Positions 19,909-29,769 are shown, numbered from the stretch's first letter. The stretch is 64,000 nucleotides of DNA from an uncultured Draconibacterium sp. (GCF_963677565.1 NZ_OY781981.1:3092001-3156000); one strand, 5' to 3'. Notes: generated by a model not told the origin, from the letters alone. Numbers and translations: made by a program.

Positions 19909-22065
19909 ATGAAGATGAAATACATAAATAAACTTTTGCTGGGTGCTGTTGCTGTTTTCTTTATGGCATCCTGCGTTGAGGATAGTTTACTCGATTACAG
20001 AGTCGATAAACCCGGAAGTGTTGTTCAACAGGAGTACCTGAATGAATACGATGTGTTGAAATCATACGTTGACAGAAGCGCCAGTCCCGATTTTAAATTG
20101 GGGGCAGGAGTTTCGCTAAACGCTTTCAACGAAAAAGGATTGGTTTATAGTCATATCAGTTCAAATTTCGATGAAGTTACTGCAGGATATGCAATGAAAC
20201 ATGGTGCAATTGTGCAGGACAACGGAAGTATGGACTTTGCAGGGGTGGAAAAATTTGTAGCTGCTGCTGAAGAAGCTGGTGTTACTATATACGGGCATAC
20301 GCTTGCATGGCATGCCAATCAAAATGCGGAATACCTGAATGGTATTATCGCACCAATAAAAATACCTGGAACAGGTGGCCCTTCATGGGAAGTATTAACC
20401 GAGATTGATTTCGAAGATGATGACGCGTCCAACTACTCATTAGCCGGAGCTGACGCAACTTTCTCTGATCATGATGGAGGAAGGGCACTTTCAATTGTAA
20501 ACCCATCCAAAACAGAGAATGATTGGAATGTGCAGCTTTTTGTAACTTTTCCACAAGAAACTGTCGAAGGTCAGCAATACAGGCTTACTATGGATGTGAA
20601 AGCAGCCAATGATGGTGTAAGTTATCCTACGCAGGCGCATCGTTCACCTGGTGCTTACAAACACTGGAATTTCTTTGGATCTATCAGCCCTACCACTGAA
20701 TGGAGCGAGATTGTGGTTGAAACGATGATCGATGCAAGTACTTCAGAGTGTACAACTATTGCATTTAACCTTGGTCATAACGTTACAACCTATGAATTCG
20801 ATAATATTAAGGTTGAATGGCTCAACCCTGAAGGTAGTGGGCCAAGCTGGGATGTAGTATCTGAAAACAACTTCGAATCCGACAATGCTTCTAATTACCA
20901 GGGGAATTCAAATGCTATTATGAGTTTTACTGCTGATGGAACAGGTGCTGAAGGTAATGGCAGAGCATTAAAGATTGTGAACGAATCGGTTCGTGCAAAC
21001 GATTGGGACTGTCAATTCTTCTTTACTTTTCCTGAAGCTACTGAAGTAGGTCAAAAATACATCCTTGAAATGGATGTAAGAGCTGATGCTGATGTTTCGG
21101 TGCCTACTCAGGCGCATACAGTACCTTATGCTTATAAGCACTGGGATTTCTTCGGTCAGGTTGCTTTTACAAGCGAATGGACTCATTTTGTGAAGGAAAC
21201 TGTGATTGCCGATAATACTTCGGGATGTACAACCATTGCTTTCAATTTGGGAGCTAATGCAACCAATTATTACTTTGATAATATTGTAGTGAAATGGTAT
21301 AACGAAGAGGGAGGTGGCCAGATTATTGAAATGACACCTGAAGAAAAGCAAGATACAATTACTTCCGAACTCGATCGCTGGATTGCCGGAATGATGGAAG
21401 TATCGAAAGATTATGTGCATGCATGGGATGTGGTAAACGAACCAATGGATGACGGAAATCCATATGAACTTAAAACGGGTATTGGCAACGATAATTTGCC
21501 AGCCGACCATTTCTACTGGCAGGATTATTTGGGTAAAGATTATGCTGTTGAAGCTTTCAATATGGCAGTACAATACGGAAGTGCTGAAGATAAATTATTC
21601 ATTAACGATTATAACCTGGAATACAATCTTGATAAGTGTAAAGGTTTGATCGCTTACGTTGAATACATTGAAAGTAAAGGCGCCCGTGTTGATGGAATTG
21701 GAACACAAATGCACATTAACACCGGGTCTGATAAAGATAAGATCGTAGAAATGTTTCAATTGCTTGCTGCTTCTGGAAAACTGATCAAAATTTCGGAGTT
21801 GGATATCGGTATTGCCGGAGGAGTGAAAACCACAGAAGCAACTGAAGAAGATTTGCAGGCACAAGCTGAAATGTATCAATTTGTTGTTGAAAAGTACCTG
21901 GAATTAATTCCGGCAAACCAACAATACGGAATTACTGCATGGAGCCCGCTTGATAGTCCGGACGATTCTTCATGGAGAGCCGGAGAACCAATTGGTTTAT
22001 GGAATGAAGGTTACTATAGGAAACCGGCTTATGCCGGATTCGCAGATGGTTTATCTGTTGAATAG
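19909..22065 (+). CDS. xyn10C: GH10 endo-xylanase with two binding modules inserted in the barrel (Xyn10C-like)
   Basis: A 718-residue surface lipoprotein xylanase (lipobox MASC, Cys near residue 22) that cuts the xylan backbone before import. The GH10 barrel is split. The first part (about 40-155) runs through HTLAWHANQ; then two related modules of about 150 residues each (about 158-308 and 310-466) are inserted; then the barrel resumes near 475. Acid/base Glu511 is in VVNEPMD and the nucleophile Glu630 in ISELDIG. The modules share the pattern GPSW..V....FE, then YKHW.FFG, then C.TIAFNLG and FDNI, so they are an internal tandem duplication of CBM4/9/22-like type. This architecture is known for the XUS-linked xylanase of Prevotella and Bacteroides. 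A terminator follows. Confidence 0.95.
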   Translation: MKMKYINKLLLGAVAVFFMASCVEDSLLDYRVDKPGSVVQQEYLNEYDVLKSYVDRSASPDFKLGAGVSLNAFNEKGLVYSHISSNFDEVTAGYAMKHGAIVQDNGSMDFAGVEKFVAAAEEAGVTIYGHTLAWHANQNAEYLNGIIAPIKIPGTGGPSWEVLTEIDFEDDDASNYSLAGADATFSDHDGGRALSIVNPSKTENDWNVQLFVTFPQETVEGQQYRLTMDVKAANDGVSYPTQAHRSPGAYKHWNFFGSISPTTEWSEIVVETMIDASTSECTTIAFNLGHNVTTYEFDNIKVEWLNPEGSGPSWDVVSENNFESDNASNYQGNSNAIMSFTADGTGAEGNGRALKIVNESVRANDWDCQFFFTFPEATEVGQKYILEMDVRADADVSVPTQAHTVPYAYKHWDFFGQVAFTSEWTHFVKETVIADNTSGCTTIAFNLGANATNYYFDNIVVKWYNEEGGGQIIEMTPEEKQDTITSELDRWIAGMMEVSKDYVHAWDVVNEPMDDGNPYELKTGIGNDNLPADHFYWQDYLGKDYAVEAFNMAVQYGSAEDKLFINDYNLEYNLDKCKGLIAYVEYIESKGARVDGIGTQMHINTGSDKDKIVEMFQLLAASGKLIKISELDIGIAGGVKTTEATEEDLQAQAEMYQFVVEKYLELIPANQQYGITAWSPLDSPDDSSWRAGEPIGLWNEGYYRKPAYAGFADGLSVE

Positions 22066-22090
22066 TATCAGATAGGTTTAGTTTAGGTGA

Positions 22091-22121
22091 AGGGACTGTC
22101 TTTTTTAGGCAGTCTCTTTTT
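22091..22121 (+). terminator. Terminator of the xus operon
   Basis: Stem AGGGACTG/CAGTCTCT (22091-22098 and 22110-22117, one G-T pair), followed by a T-run, 25 bp after the GH10 stop. It marks the end of the xusA-E/xyn10C transcript. Confidence 0.8.
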
Positions 22122-22207
22122 CTAGTTTTTATGAACTCCGGATTTGATAGGAATTTAGAAGTCTTCCTGAAGAGCAATGCGACAGATAAAACACTAGCTT
22201 TTGAAAC

Positions 22208-22313
22208 TTATACCAATTTGATTATAAAATGCCGTATTGGATATGCCGGCTATTTTCCGTTTGTACAAGGCGAAAAATTTTAGCATAGCCGAGTTACATT
22301 ATAATGGTATTAA
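22208..22313. repeat. Foldback (MITE-like) element
   Basis: About 106 bp with nested inverted arms: TTATACCA (22208-22215) against TGGTATTAA (22305-22313), ATTATAA (22221-22227) against TTATAAT (22299-22305), and CGGCTAT (22247-22253) against ATAGCCG (22285-22291). No ORF lies inside. The arrangement suggests a non-autonomous repeat between the core operon and the CE15 gene. Other copies cannot be searched for here. Confidence 0.4.
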
Positions 22314-22349
22314 TTTAACTAAAACTCAATTCAAAAAAATTGAAAAGAA

Positions 22350-23558
22350 ATGAAAACCATAGGCCAACTAATACTTTTTTTGTGTTGCTGTATTGCATTT
22401 CTTTCGTGCAGCCGGCAACAGTCAATCCCCAAAGTGTACAATGTAGAAAACAGAGGAAAAGATTTTGAAAAACCGGTGTTACCCGATCTGGACGAACTGC
22501 CGGTTGTAGAAGGTTTAACCGATCCTTTTGCCTGGTCGGACGGTAGCGGACGTTCTACAAAATTCAGCGACTGGAGCAAACGTCGCAACGAAATAGCTGC
22601 CGAAATTCAACACTACGAAATAGGGCCCAAACCCGGTCGCCCCGATTCGATATCTGCCAATTTTAAAAACGATACACTTACGGTAAATATCACCGTAAAC
22701 GGAAAAACATTAACATTAAAATCAGGTATTATTTTGCCTGATGGCGAAGGCCCGTTCCCGGCGGTAATTGGTATTGGAAGAGGCTCGGGAAGTTTGCCTG
22801 CCGATCTATTCTCGGAAAGAAATATTGCTCAAATTACCTACGATTTCAGCCAGATTGTTGCCTGGCAACAAAAACGAGGTAGCGAGCCGATAAATAAATT
22901 ATACCCCGATTTGACTTACATGGGATCGTATGCCGCATGGCCCTGGGGCGTTAGCCGCCTGATTGACGGACTGGAACTGGTGGCCGATGAATTACCCATC
23001 GACTTGGAACACCTGGCGATAACCGGCTGCTCTTTTGCCGGGAAAATGGCGCTATTTTCGGGTGCTTTCGACGAACGCATTGCGCTTACCATTGCACAGG
23101 AATCGGGTGGAGGAGGAGCTGCCGCCTGGCGCGTTTCCGAAACTCTGGGCGAAGTGGAAACGCTGGGCCGAACCAATTATGTTTGGTTTATGGAAAGCAT
23201 GTCGCAATTTGCCAACCACGTGCAGAAACTGCCTTTCGATCATCATGAATTAATGGCCATGATAGCCCCACGTGCCTTACTTGTTCTGGGAAACCCGGAT
23301 TACGAGTGGCTGGCCGATGAGTCGGGGTACGTTTCGTGCCAGGCCGCAAAACGCGTTTGGGAAACCTTTGGTATTGCCGACCGGTTTGGATTCTCAATTG
23401 TTGCCGGTCATCCGCATTGTCAGTTGCCCGATGTTCAACGACCCGAAGTTGAAGCCTTTCTCGATAAATTTTTGCTGGATAACGATACTGTAAATACCCA
23501 TGTGACCATTCATCCCTTCCCCGAAGTGGATTATAACAAATGGATCGCCTGGCAGTAA
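22350..23558 (+). CDS. CE15 glucuronoyl esterase-like lipoprotein
   Basis: A 402-residue alpha/beta-hydrolase of the CE15 family, which cleaves ester links between 4-O-methyl-glucuronate on xylan and lignin alcohols. The N-terminus is a lipoprotein signal (Cys near residue 20, FLSCSRQQ). Ser228 lies in the nucleophile elbow GCSFAGK; Glu251 in AQESGGGG is at the acidic position used by many bacterial members; His354 or His356 in AGHPHCQLP would complete the triad. The family usually has GCSRxGK, with the Arg forming the oxyanion hole; here that residue is Phe229. So the fold call is strong, but the exact ester cleaved is less sure. CE15 is known fused or linked to GH8 Rex enzymes, which fits this locus. 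Confidence 0.82.
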   Translation: MKTIGQLILFLCCCIAFLSCSRQQSIPKVYNVENRGKDFEKPVLPDLDELPVVEGLTDPFAWSDGSGRSTKFSDWSKRRNEIAAEIQHYEIGPKPGRPDSISANFKNDTLTVNITVNGKTLTLKSGIILPDGEGPFPAVIGIGRGSGSLPADLFSERNIAQITYDFSQIVAWQQKRGSEPINKLYPDLTYMGSYAAWPWGVSRLIDGLELVADELPIDLEHLAITGCSFAGKMALFSGAFDERIALTIAQESGGGGAAAWRVSETLGEVETLGRTNYVWFMESMSQFANHVQKLPFDHHELMAMIAPRALLVLGNPDYEWLADESGYVSCQAAKRVWETFGIADRFGFSIVAGHPHCQLPDVQRPEVEAFLDKFLLDNDTVNTHVTIHPFPEVDYNKWIAWQ

Positions 23559-23672
23559 TCAGTTATTCAAAAAGACCTGTAGTAGTAGCATTTTCTTCTC
23601 TAAAATGATGAAATATGTGTAAAAGTAGAAATCAAATATTCAAAAACTAAAATCGCAAAAAGCACATCGGCT

Positions 23673-23680
23673 TATTTTTG
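23673..23680 (+). promoter_or_regulatory. -7-like octamer upstream of GH115
   Basis: TATTTTTG fits TAnnTTTG exactly in the 246-bp gap before GH115, but no TTTG lies 19-21 nt upstream. If used, the leader would be about 120 nt and the promoter would need an activator. Confidence 0.3.
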
Positions 23681-23804
23681 AAGAAAAAGTAATAGGATTT
23701 CACTACCTGAAAAAGAGAAGGAATAAAATTTTGTTTATTCGCGCCTTGATTTATCAAAACAAGTAAATGACAAATCAGTCCGAATACTGAATTAAACCAA
23801 TAAA

Positions 23805-26354
23805 ATGAATAAAAAATTAGTTGAGCGATTTAGCGATGCAGGCGTTTGGTTAGGCCTTGTTCTGTTTGCACTTTTCGCACCATTTTTAACAACAGCTCAG
23901 GACAGAATGGATTATATCGCGTTTGCAAAGGAAGAGGGATCTTTTGCGCTCATCGAAAATAATCAACCAACTCCGGTAGTACTTGGTCAGAATGACTTCG
24001 CGGGAGTAAAAACTGTTGCCGAATGGTTGGTAAGCGACATAAACAGGGTAAGCGGTCATACTCCGGAAATTATAGCTGCAAATACTCCATTGCCTGAAGA
24101 AATAATCTTGGTAGGTACATTGGGTAAAAACGAATTAATCGACCAATTGATTCGCTCGGAAAAAATTGACGTTGCCGATATTGAAGGCGAGTGGGAACGT
24201 AGTTTAACCCAGGTGGTTGAAAATCCGTTTCCGGGTGTGAAAAAGGCCCTGGTTTTAGCCGGAAGCGATAAACGCGGAACCATTTATGCCATGCTCAACC
24301 TTTCGCGCGAAATGGGCGTTTCGCCCTGGTATTGGTGGGCCGATGTTCCGGTTGAGAAAAACGAGGTGGTGTACGTAAAAGCCGGACGTTGGGTAACCGA
24401 ATCGCCAAAAGTAAAATACCGCGGAATTTTCTTAAACGATGAAGAACCGGCGCTTGGAAATTGGGCACGTGAAAAATTTGGCGGAATAAATCACCAGTTT
24501 TATGCACATGTTTTCGAGCTTGTTCTTCGCTTGCGGGGAAACTTTATGTGGCCGGCCATGTGGGGAAAAGCTTTTTACGATGACGATCCTGAGAATGGCG
24601 TTTTGGCCGATAAGCTGGGTATTGTTATGGGAACATCGCATCACGAACCTTTGGGCCGGGCACAGGCCGAATGGCACAAATACGGTTCTGGCGCTTGGGA
24701 CTACACAAAAAATAAAGATGTTCTATCCGATTTCTGGAAAAAAGGAATGGAGCGAAATAAAAACTATGAAACGCTTGTAACGCTTGGTATGCGCGGCGAT
24801 GGCGATGAAGCCATGAGCGAAGGAACAAACATTGCATTATTAGAACGCATTGTAAAAGATCAGCGCAGAATCATCAGCGATGTTACCGGTAAAAAACCGG
24901 AAGAAACACCACAGGTGTGGGCTTTGTACAAAGAGGTACAGGATTATTACGACAAAGGAATGCGTGTGCCCGATGATGTTACGCTTTTGTTGTGCGACGA
25001 TAACTGGGGCGATGTGCGCAAACTGCCCGATGTAAATGCACCAAAACACGAAGGTGGTTTCGGGATGTATTATCATTTCGATTATGTGGGTGGCCCCCGA
25101 AATTATAAGTGGATTAATGTTATGCAAATTCAGCGGGTTTGGGAGCAAATGAACCTGACCTACAGCCACGGAGTAGATCGCCTTTGGGTGGTGAACGTGG
25201 GCGACCTGAAACCGATGGAGTATCCCATTAGCTTTTTCCTTGATATGGCCTGGGATCCGGAACAATTTAATCCGAATAATTTAATGGATTATATTGAAAA
25301 CTGGTGTGCCGAACAGTTTGGCGAAAACTATGCCGCCGAAGCAGCGCGCATCCTCAATCAATACACGAAATTTAACCACCGGGTTACACCCGAATTGCTG
25401 AATGCCAAAACCTACAGTCTGGAGAATTATAACGAATTTGAGCGCGTTCGGAACGAATATCGCGACCTGGCATTTGATGCACTCCGCCTTTACAACCTCA
25501 TTCCAAATGCTTATAAAGATGCATTCGATCAACTGGTATTGTTTCCAACGAATGCCACCGCCAATTTATACGAAATGTATTATGCAGTGGCTAAAAACCA
25601 GCAATTGATAGCGAACAACGATACCGAAGCCAATTATTGGGCCGATGTTGTGGAAACCTGTTTCAAGCGCGATTCGGCGCTAACGGTTCATTACAATCAG
25701 CAAATTGCCGGAGGTAAATGGAACCACATGATGGACCAAGTGCGCATTGGTTACACCTACTGGCAGGAACCCCGACAAGCAACGATGCCGGCTGTTGAGC
25801 GCCTGGAAATGCCTGAAGTGTTGAATGAAGAACTGGCATTTAAGGAAGCCGATGGTTATGTTTCTATTGAAGCAGCAAACTATCAGAAAGCAAAAGGTAC
25901 TGAAACAATTAAATGGGAAGTTATTCCCGATCTCGGGAAAACAGTGTCAGCAGTTACCACCTTCCCGCAAAATGCTTATCCCGGCGAAAACGACGAGGTA
26001 TATCTGGAATATGCTGTTGATTTTACATCAATCGGCGATTTTGAAGTTCAGGTACTGGTATCGCCAACGCTGAATTTCAACGCCAACAAAGGATTACGCT
26101 ACGCGGTTTCGTTCGATGGCGGACTGGAGCAGGTGGTAAATATTAACGGAAAGTACCGGGGCGAATTAGGCCCCTGGCAAGCCAACCGTATCATTAAAAC
26201 TTCTACAAATCACAAAATAAATAAAGCCGGCCTGCACCGTTTGCGTATTCGCGTGCTGGAGCCTGGTATTGTTTTGCAGAAAATAATGATCGATACCGGA
26301 GGCTTAAAACCGAGCTATTTGGGAGCACCCGAAAGTGAACGAGTAAAATTTTAA
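23805..26354 (+). CDS. GH115 xylan alpha-1,2-glucuronidase
   Basis: An 849-residue secreted enzyme that removes (4-O-methyl-)glucuronic acid from internal or terminal xylose units of glucuronoxylan. A signal peptide precedes residue 32 (..TTAQ). Family landmarks include WYWWADVPV (about 175-190), YRGIFLNDEEPALGNW (about 208-220), the LRGNFMWPAMWG segment (about 240) and GTSHHEPLGRA (about 275). A C-terminal beta-sandwich follows from about residue 680. Length is normal for the family. The next gene begins 4 bp after the stop, so GH115, acetylesterase and symporter form an operon. It should act together with CE15: the esterase frees the uronate from lignin, and GH115 then removes it. Confidence 0.95.
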   Translation: MNKKLVERFSDAGVWLGLVLFALFAPFLTTAQDRMDYIAFAKEEGSFALIENNQPTPVVLGQNDFAGVKTVAEWLVSDINRVSGHTPEIIAANTPLPEEIILVGTLGKNELIDQLIRSEKIDVADIEGEWERSLTQVVENPFPGVKKALVLAGSDKRGTIYAMLNLSREMGVSPWYWWADVPVEKNEVVYVKAGRWVTESPKVKYRGIFLNDEEPALGNWAREKFGGINHQFYAHVFELVLRLRGNFMWPAMWGKAFYDDDPENGVLADKLGIVMGTSHHEPLGRAQAEWHKYGSGAWDYTKNKDVLSDFWKKGMERNKNYETLVTLGMRGDGDEAMSEGTNIALLERIVKDQRRIISDVTGKKPEETPQVWALYKEVQDYYDKGMRVPDDVTLLLCDDNWGDVRKLPDVNAPKHEGGFGMYYHFDYVGGPRNYKWINVMQIQRVWEQMNLTYSHGVDRLWVVNVGDLKPMEYPISFFLDMAWDPEQFNPNNLMDYIENWCAEQFGENYAAEAARILNQYTKFNHRVTPELLNAKTYSLENYNEFERVRNEYRDLAFDALRLYNLIPNAYKDAFDQLVLFPTNATANLYEMYYAVAKNQQLIANNDTEANYWADVVETCFKRDSALTVHYNQQIAGGKWNHMMDQVRIGYTYWQEPRQATMPAVERLEMPEVLNEELAFKEADGYVSIEAANYQKAKGTETIKWEVIPDLGKTVSAVTTFPQNAYPGENDEVYLEYAVDFTSIGDFEVQVLVSPTLNFNANKGLRYAVSFDGGLEQVVNINGKYRGELGPWQANRIIKTSTNHKINKAGLHRLRIRVLEPGIVLQKIMIDTGGLKPSYLGAPESERVKF

Positions 26355-26358
26355 TTAG

Positions 26359-28284
26359 ATGAACAGATATAGAATACAGTACAGTTTTTTAGCGTTACTG
26401 CTCCTTTTCGTCTTTGGCGGAAATCTAAACGCAGCTGTAAAATTACCCCGTTTGGTAAGTAATGGAATGGTGCTTCAGCGTAACGAGCCGGTTACGGTTT
26501 GGGGCTGGGCCGATGCCAGAGAAAAGATTCAAATTGAGTTTTTAGGAGAAATATATAAAACCAAGGCAGACAGGAACGGCAACTGGCAGCTTGAGCTTGA
26601 GGCAATGGCTGCCGGTGGTCCGTATTCCATGACGATAAATGAGATAGAACTGACCGATATTTTGGTTGGCGATGTTTGGCTGGCTTCGGGGCAATCGAAT
26701 ATGGAATTGCAACTGCGCCGCGTGATGGATTTGTATGCCGACGAGATTTTGAAAATAAATACCGACCAGATTCGTCTTTTCCGTTCGTCAACACGCGAAA
26801 ATGCGGAGAGCGAAAAAGCCGATTATCCCGATGGAAAATGGCTGTCGTCAACACCTGAAAATATTATGGAATTTTCGGCTGTAGCCTGGCTTTTTGCTGA
26901 TAAAATCCATAAATCTCAAGATGTTCCGGTGGGCATAATCAGTACCGCAATTGGCGGTTCGCCGGCCGAAGCCTGGTTAAGTAAAAATAAAGTTACACCA
27001 TTTCTCGATGAATGGTTAGCGCAAGGCGAGAAGATGGACTCGATGCGTGCAGCTTACGTTGAAGAGCATGGCGAGATAAAACCATTCAACTGGTTTGCCG
27101 AAGTAAACAAAAACGATCCGGGAGTAGGAAAATGGTCGAAAAATGATGTTGATGTTTCTGCCTGGCCTCAGATTTCTTTGCCGGGGTACTGGACCGATAA
27201 AGGTGTTAACTTCTGGAACGGTTCCATCTGGTTTTACAAGGAATTTGAATTGGATGAAGCGTTGGCAGGCGAAGAAGCCATTTTGCGCCTGGGCCGCATT
27301 ATCGACAGCGATTCGGCCTTTGTAAACGGAACATTTGTGGGCAACATTACTTATCAGTATCCGCCACGAATTTACACCATTCCCGAAGGCGTTTTAAAAG
27401 CCGGCACAAACAAAGTAATAGTGCGCGTATTCAACCAGGGCGGACGCGGTGGTTTTGTGGAAGAAAAACCTTACGAAGTGCGTGTTGGAAACGAAGTAAT
27501 CGATATTACCGGCGACTGGCAATACCATATAGGAGCCGAGTTAAATCCTCCGAAAACCAATTTTGGCGGCCTCGGATTTCGTCCGGGAGGGTTGTATAAT
27601 TCATTGATTAATCCGATGAAACAATACACTGTTAAAGGGGTGATTTGGTACCAGGGAGAAACAAACGCGGGACGTGGCTTTCAGTATCGTCAGTTGTTTA
27701 AAGATCTGATTGTGGATTGGAGAGCACAGTTGGAAAAACCCGCTTTGCCATTCCTGTTTGTACAGTTGGCCAACCTTGGAATTCCGAATAAACAACCCGT
27801 TAAAAGTGGCTGGGCCGAAACCCGCGATGCACAACGTCGTGCGCTGGAACTTCCAAATACCGGGATGGCAGTAGCTTTTGATATTGGCGAATGGAACGAT
27901 ATTCATCCGCTCAACAAAAAAGAAGTCGCTCGTCGTTTAGCTTTGGAAGCCGAAAGAGTGGCCTACGGAAATGATGAGCTGGTTAGTGCCGGTCCGCTTT
28001 ACGAATCGATGAAAGCGGAAGACGGTAGTATTTTGCTCACTTTCTCGTCGGTAGGGTCGGGGCTTTACGCGAATAGCTTACTCGAAGGTTTTCAGATAGC
28101 TGGAGAGGATGGCAAATTTGTTTGGGCAAATGCCGTGGTGATGAGCAAAAACTCGGTTAAGGTTTGGAGCAGAAAGGTGAAAAATCCGGTGGCCGTGCGT
28201 TATGCCTGGGACGACAATCCGGCCGGGGCGAACCTGAAAAATAAAGAAAACCTGCCCGCATCGCCCTTTACAACCGAAGACTAA
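26359..28284 (+). CDS. SGNH acetylesterase with inserted jelly-roll, CE20/sialate O-acetylesterase-like
   Basis: A 641-residue secreted SGNH hydrolase. The nucleophile Ser113 sits in ASGQSNM, and the Asp514-Ile-His516 triad block is in WNDIHPLN. Between the two halves of the esterase domain, around residues 240-385, is a galactose-binding-like jelly-roll (WNGSIWFYKEFEL .. GTNKVIVRVFN). This architecture is shared by proteins often annotated sialate O-acetylesterase and by the acetylesterases now grouped in CE20. No sialic acid genes are nearby, so removal of acetyl groups from xylan is the better guess. It starts 4 bp after GH115. The signal peptide ends near residue 25. Confidence 0.85.
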   Translation: MNRYRIQYSFLALLLLFVFGGNLNAAVKLPRLVSNGMVLQRNEPVTVWGWADAREKIQIEFLGEIYKTKADRNGNWQLELEAMAAGGPYSMTINEIELTDILVGDVWLASGQSNMELQLRRVMDLYADEILKINTDQIRLFRSSTRENAESEKADYPDGKWLSSTPENIMEFSAVAWLFADKIHKSQDVPVGIISTAIGGSPAEAWLSKNKVTPFLDEWLAQGEKMDSMRAAYVEEHGEIKPFNWFAEVNKNDPGVGKWSKNDVDVSAWPQISLPGYWTDKGVNFWNGSIWFYKEFELDEALAGEEAILRLGRIIDSDSAFVNGTFVGNITYQYPPRIYTIPEGVLKAGTNKVIVRVFNQGGRGGFVEEKPYEVRVGNEVIDITGDWQYHIGAELNPPKTNFGGLGFRPGGLYNSLINPMKQYTVKGVIWYQGETNAGRGFQYRQLFKDLIVDWRAQLEKPALPFLFVQLANLGIPNKQPVKSGWAETRDAQRRALELPNTGMAVAFDIGEWNDIHPLNKKEVARRLALEAERVAYGNDELVSAGPLYESMKAEDGSILLTFSSVGSGLYANSLLEGFQIAGEDGKFVWANAVVMSKNSVKVWSRKVKNPVAVRYAWDDNPAGANLKNKENLPASPFTTED

Positions 28285-28314
28285 ATTGAAAAAATCAAAT
28301 AATAAAAAAATCAA

Positions 28315-29769
28315 ATGAAAACTACTTCACAGAAAGTTTCTGTACTGGAAAAAATAGGATACAGCCTTGGCGATTTGGCTGCTAACCTCGTGTTTCAAAC
28401 CCTGGTAACTTTCCTTGCTTTTTTCTATACCGACATTTATGGACTGCAAAATGAACACGCCTCAGTAATTATGCTGGTGGTAGGTCTGGTGGCAGCCTTT
28501 GCTTTTAACCCGATTATTGGTGCTTTGGCTGACAGAACACGCTCGCGATGGGGAAAATTTCGCCCCTGGATTTTGTTTACCGCTATTCCGCTGGGAGTAA
28601 TTGCCTTGCTGGCATTTACAACACCAGATTTTTCGTACAAAGGAAAACTGATTTATGCCGCCGCAACTTATACGCTATTGCTGCTGGCTTATGCGGCAAG
28701 TAATCTGCCTTATTCGGCACTGAGTGGCGTGCTAACCGCCGATATGTCGGAGCGAAACAGCCTGTCGTCGTACCGTTTTGCGGCAGTAATGTTTGCTCAG
28801 TTTTTTGTGCAGGTGTTTATGTTGCCCATCATTTTACATGTGGGAAAAGGCGATAAAGCTGCCGGAATTGAATCGGTAATGACCTGGATGGCTATTATTG
28901 GTACCGTATTATTACTGATTACTTTTTTCACCACCAAAGAACGTGTAATTCCTCGTCCGGAACAGGAATCGAGTTTAAAAGACGATTTAAGTGATTTATT
29001 TAAAAACCGTCCCTGGGTCATCATGTTAACGCTTACAATTCTGGTATTTGTTACACTGGCCATGAAAGGCGGATCGTACGTTTACTACTTTAACAATTAT
29101 GTTGATGAAGCCGCGCTGCAAAGTTTTATTCAGCCAATTTTAGATTCGCTTGCTGCTGTAGGCATGAACTTTTTTGAGTCGGATGTGGCATCAGCAGGCT
29201 TTGGATTATTCAACGCCGGAGGAATAATTTGCTCGATGATTGGTATCGCAGTGTCAAGAAAACTGGCCGATAAATTCGGAAAACGCGATGTGTTCGGAAC
29301 AACATTGTTTATCGCTACCCTGTTTATTATATCCTTCATTTTTTACAACCCCGAAGATGTTCGCCTGATGTTTTTGGCTCAGGCACTGCACATGTTTTTC
29401 TACGGTGTAACAACGCCAATTCTTTGGGCAATGATTGCCGATGTTGCCGATTTCTCGGAGTGGGTTAACAACCGCCGTGCAACAGCAATAATCTTCTCGG
29501 CAATGATGGTGGGCTTAAAAGCCGGTTTGGCTATTGGTGGTGCAATTGTTACCTGGATTTTGGGTTTATACGGCTATGTATCGAAAGATGCTGTGGCAGC
29601 CAGCCAGGAACTGATTCAGCCCGAAAGCGTGGCTCAGGGGGCAAAAATGCTGGTTAGTATTTACCCGTCAATTCCGTTTTTAATCGGAGTAGCTTTGCTG
29701 TTCTTCTACGAAATCAATAAAAGTAAAGAGGTGCAGATACAGAAAGATTTAATTGAAAGAAGACAATAA
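28315..29769 (+). CDS. GPH-family sugar:cation symporter (XynT/XylT-like)
   Basis: A 484-residue inner-membrane transporter of the glycoside-pentoside-hexuronide family, with about 12 membrane helices. The signature loop DRTRSRWGKFRPW (about residues 74-86) is diagnostic. It probably imports xylose, short xylo-oligosaccharides or glucuronate-bearing products from the periplasm with Na+ or H+. It lies 30 bp after the acetylesterase and 57 bp before the second GH10. The cytoplasmic GH43 downstream suggests intact xylobiose-sized sugars enter the cell. Confidence 0.92.
   Translation: MKTTSQKVSVLEKIGYSLGDLAANLVFQTLVTFLAFFYTDIYGLQNEHASVIMLVVGLVAAFAFNPIIGALADRTRSRWGKFRPWILFTAIPLGVIALLAFTTPDFSYKGKLIYAAATYTLLLLAYAASNLPYSALSGVLTADMSERNSLSSYRFAAVMFAQFFVQVFMLPIILHVGKGDKAAGIESVMTWMAIIGTVLLLITFFTTKERVIPRPEQESSLKDDLSDLFKNRPWVIMLTLTILVFVTLAMKGGSYVYYFNNYVDEAALQSFIQPILDSLAAVGMNFFESDVASAGFGLFNAGGIICSMIGIAVSRKLADKFGKRDVFGTTLFIATLFIISFIFYNPEDVRLMFLAQALHMFFYGVTTPILWAMIADVADFSEWVNNRRATAIIFSAMMVGLKAGLAIGGAIVTWILGLYGYVSKDAVAASQELIQPESVAQGAKMLVSIYPSIPFLIGVALLFFYEINKSKEVQIQKDLIERRQ

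Noticed and set aside
20968..21573. 201-codon antisense ORF in the GH10 gene
   Set aside because: A shadow of the xylanase reading frame; Cys/His/Ile-rich composition and no family resemblance.
26359..28284. Sialic acid metabolism role for the SGNH esterase
   Set aside because: No sialidase, NanA or NanE genes are near, and the jelly-roll insertion matches CE20-type acetylesterases in plant-glycan loci.
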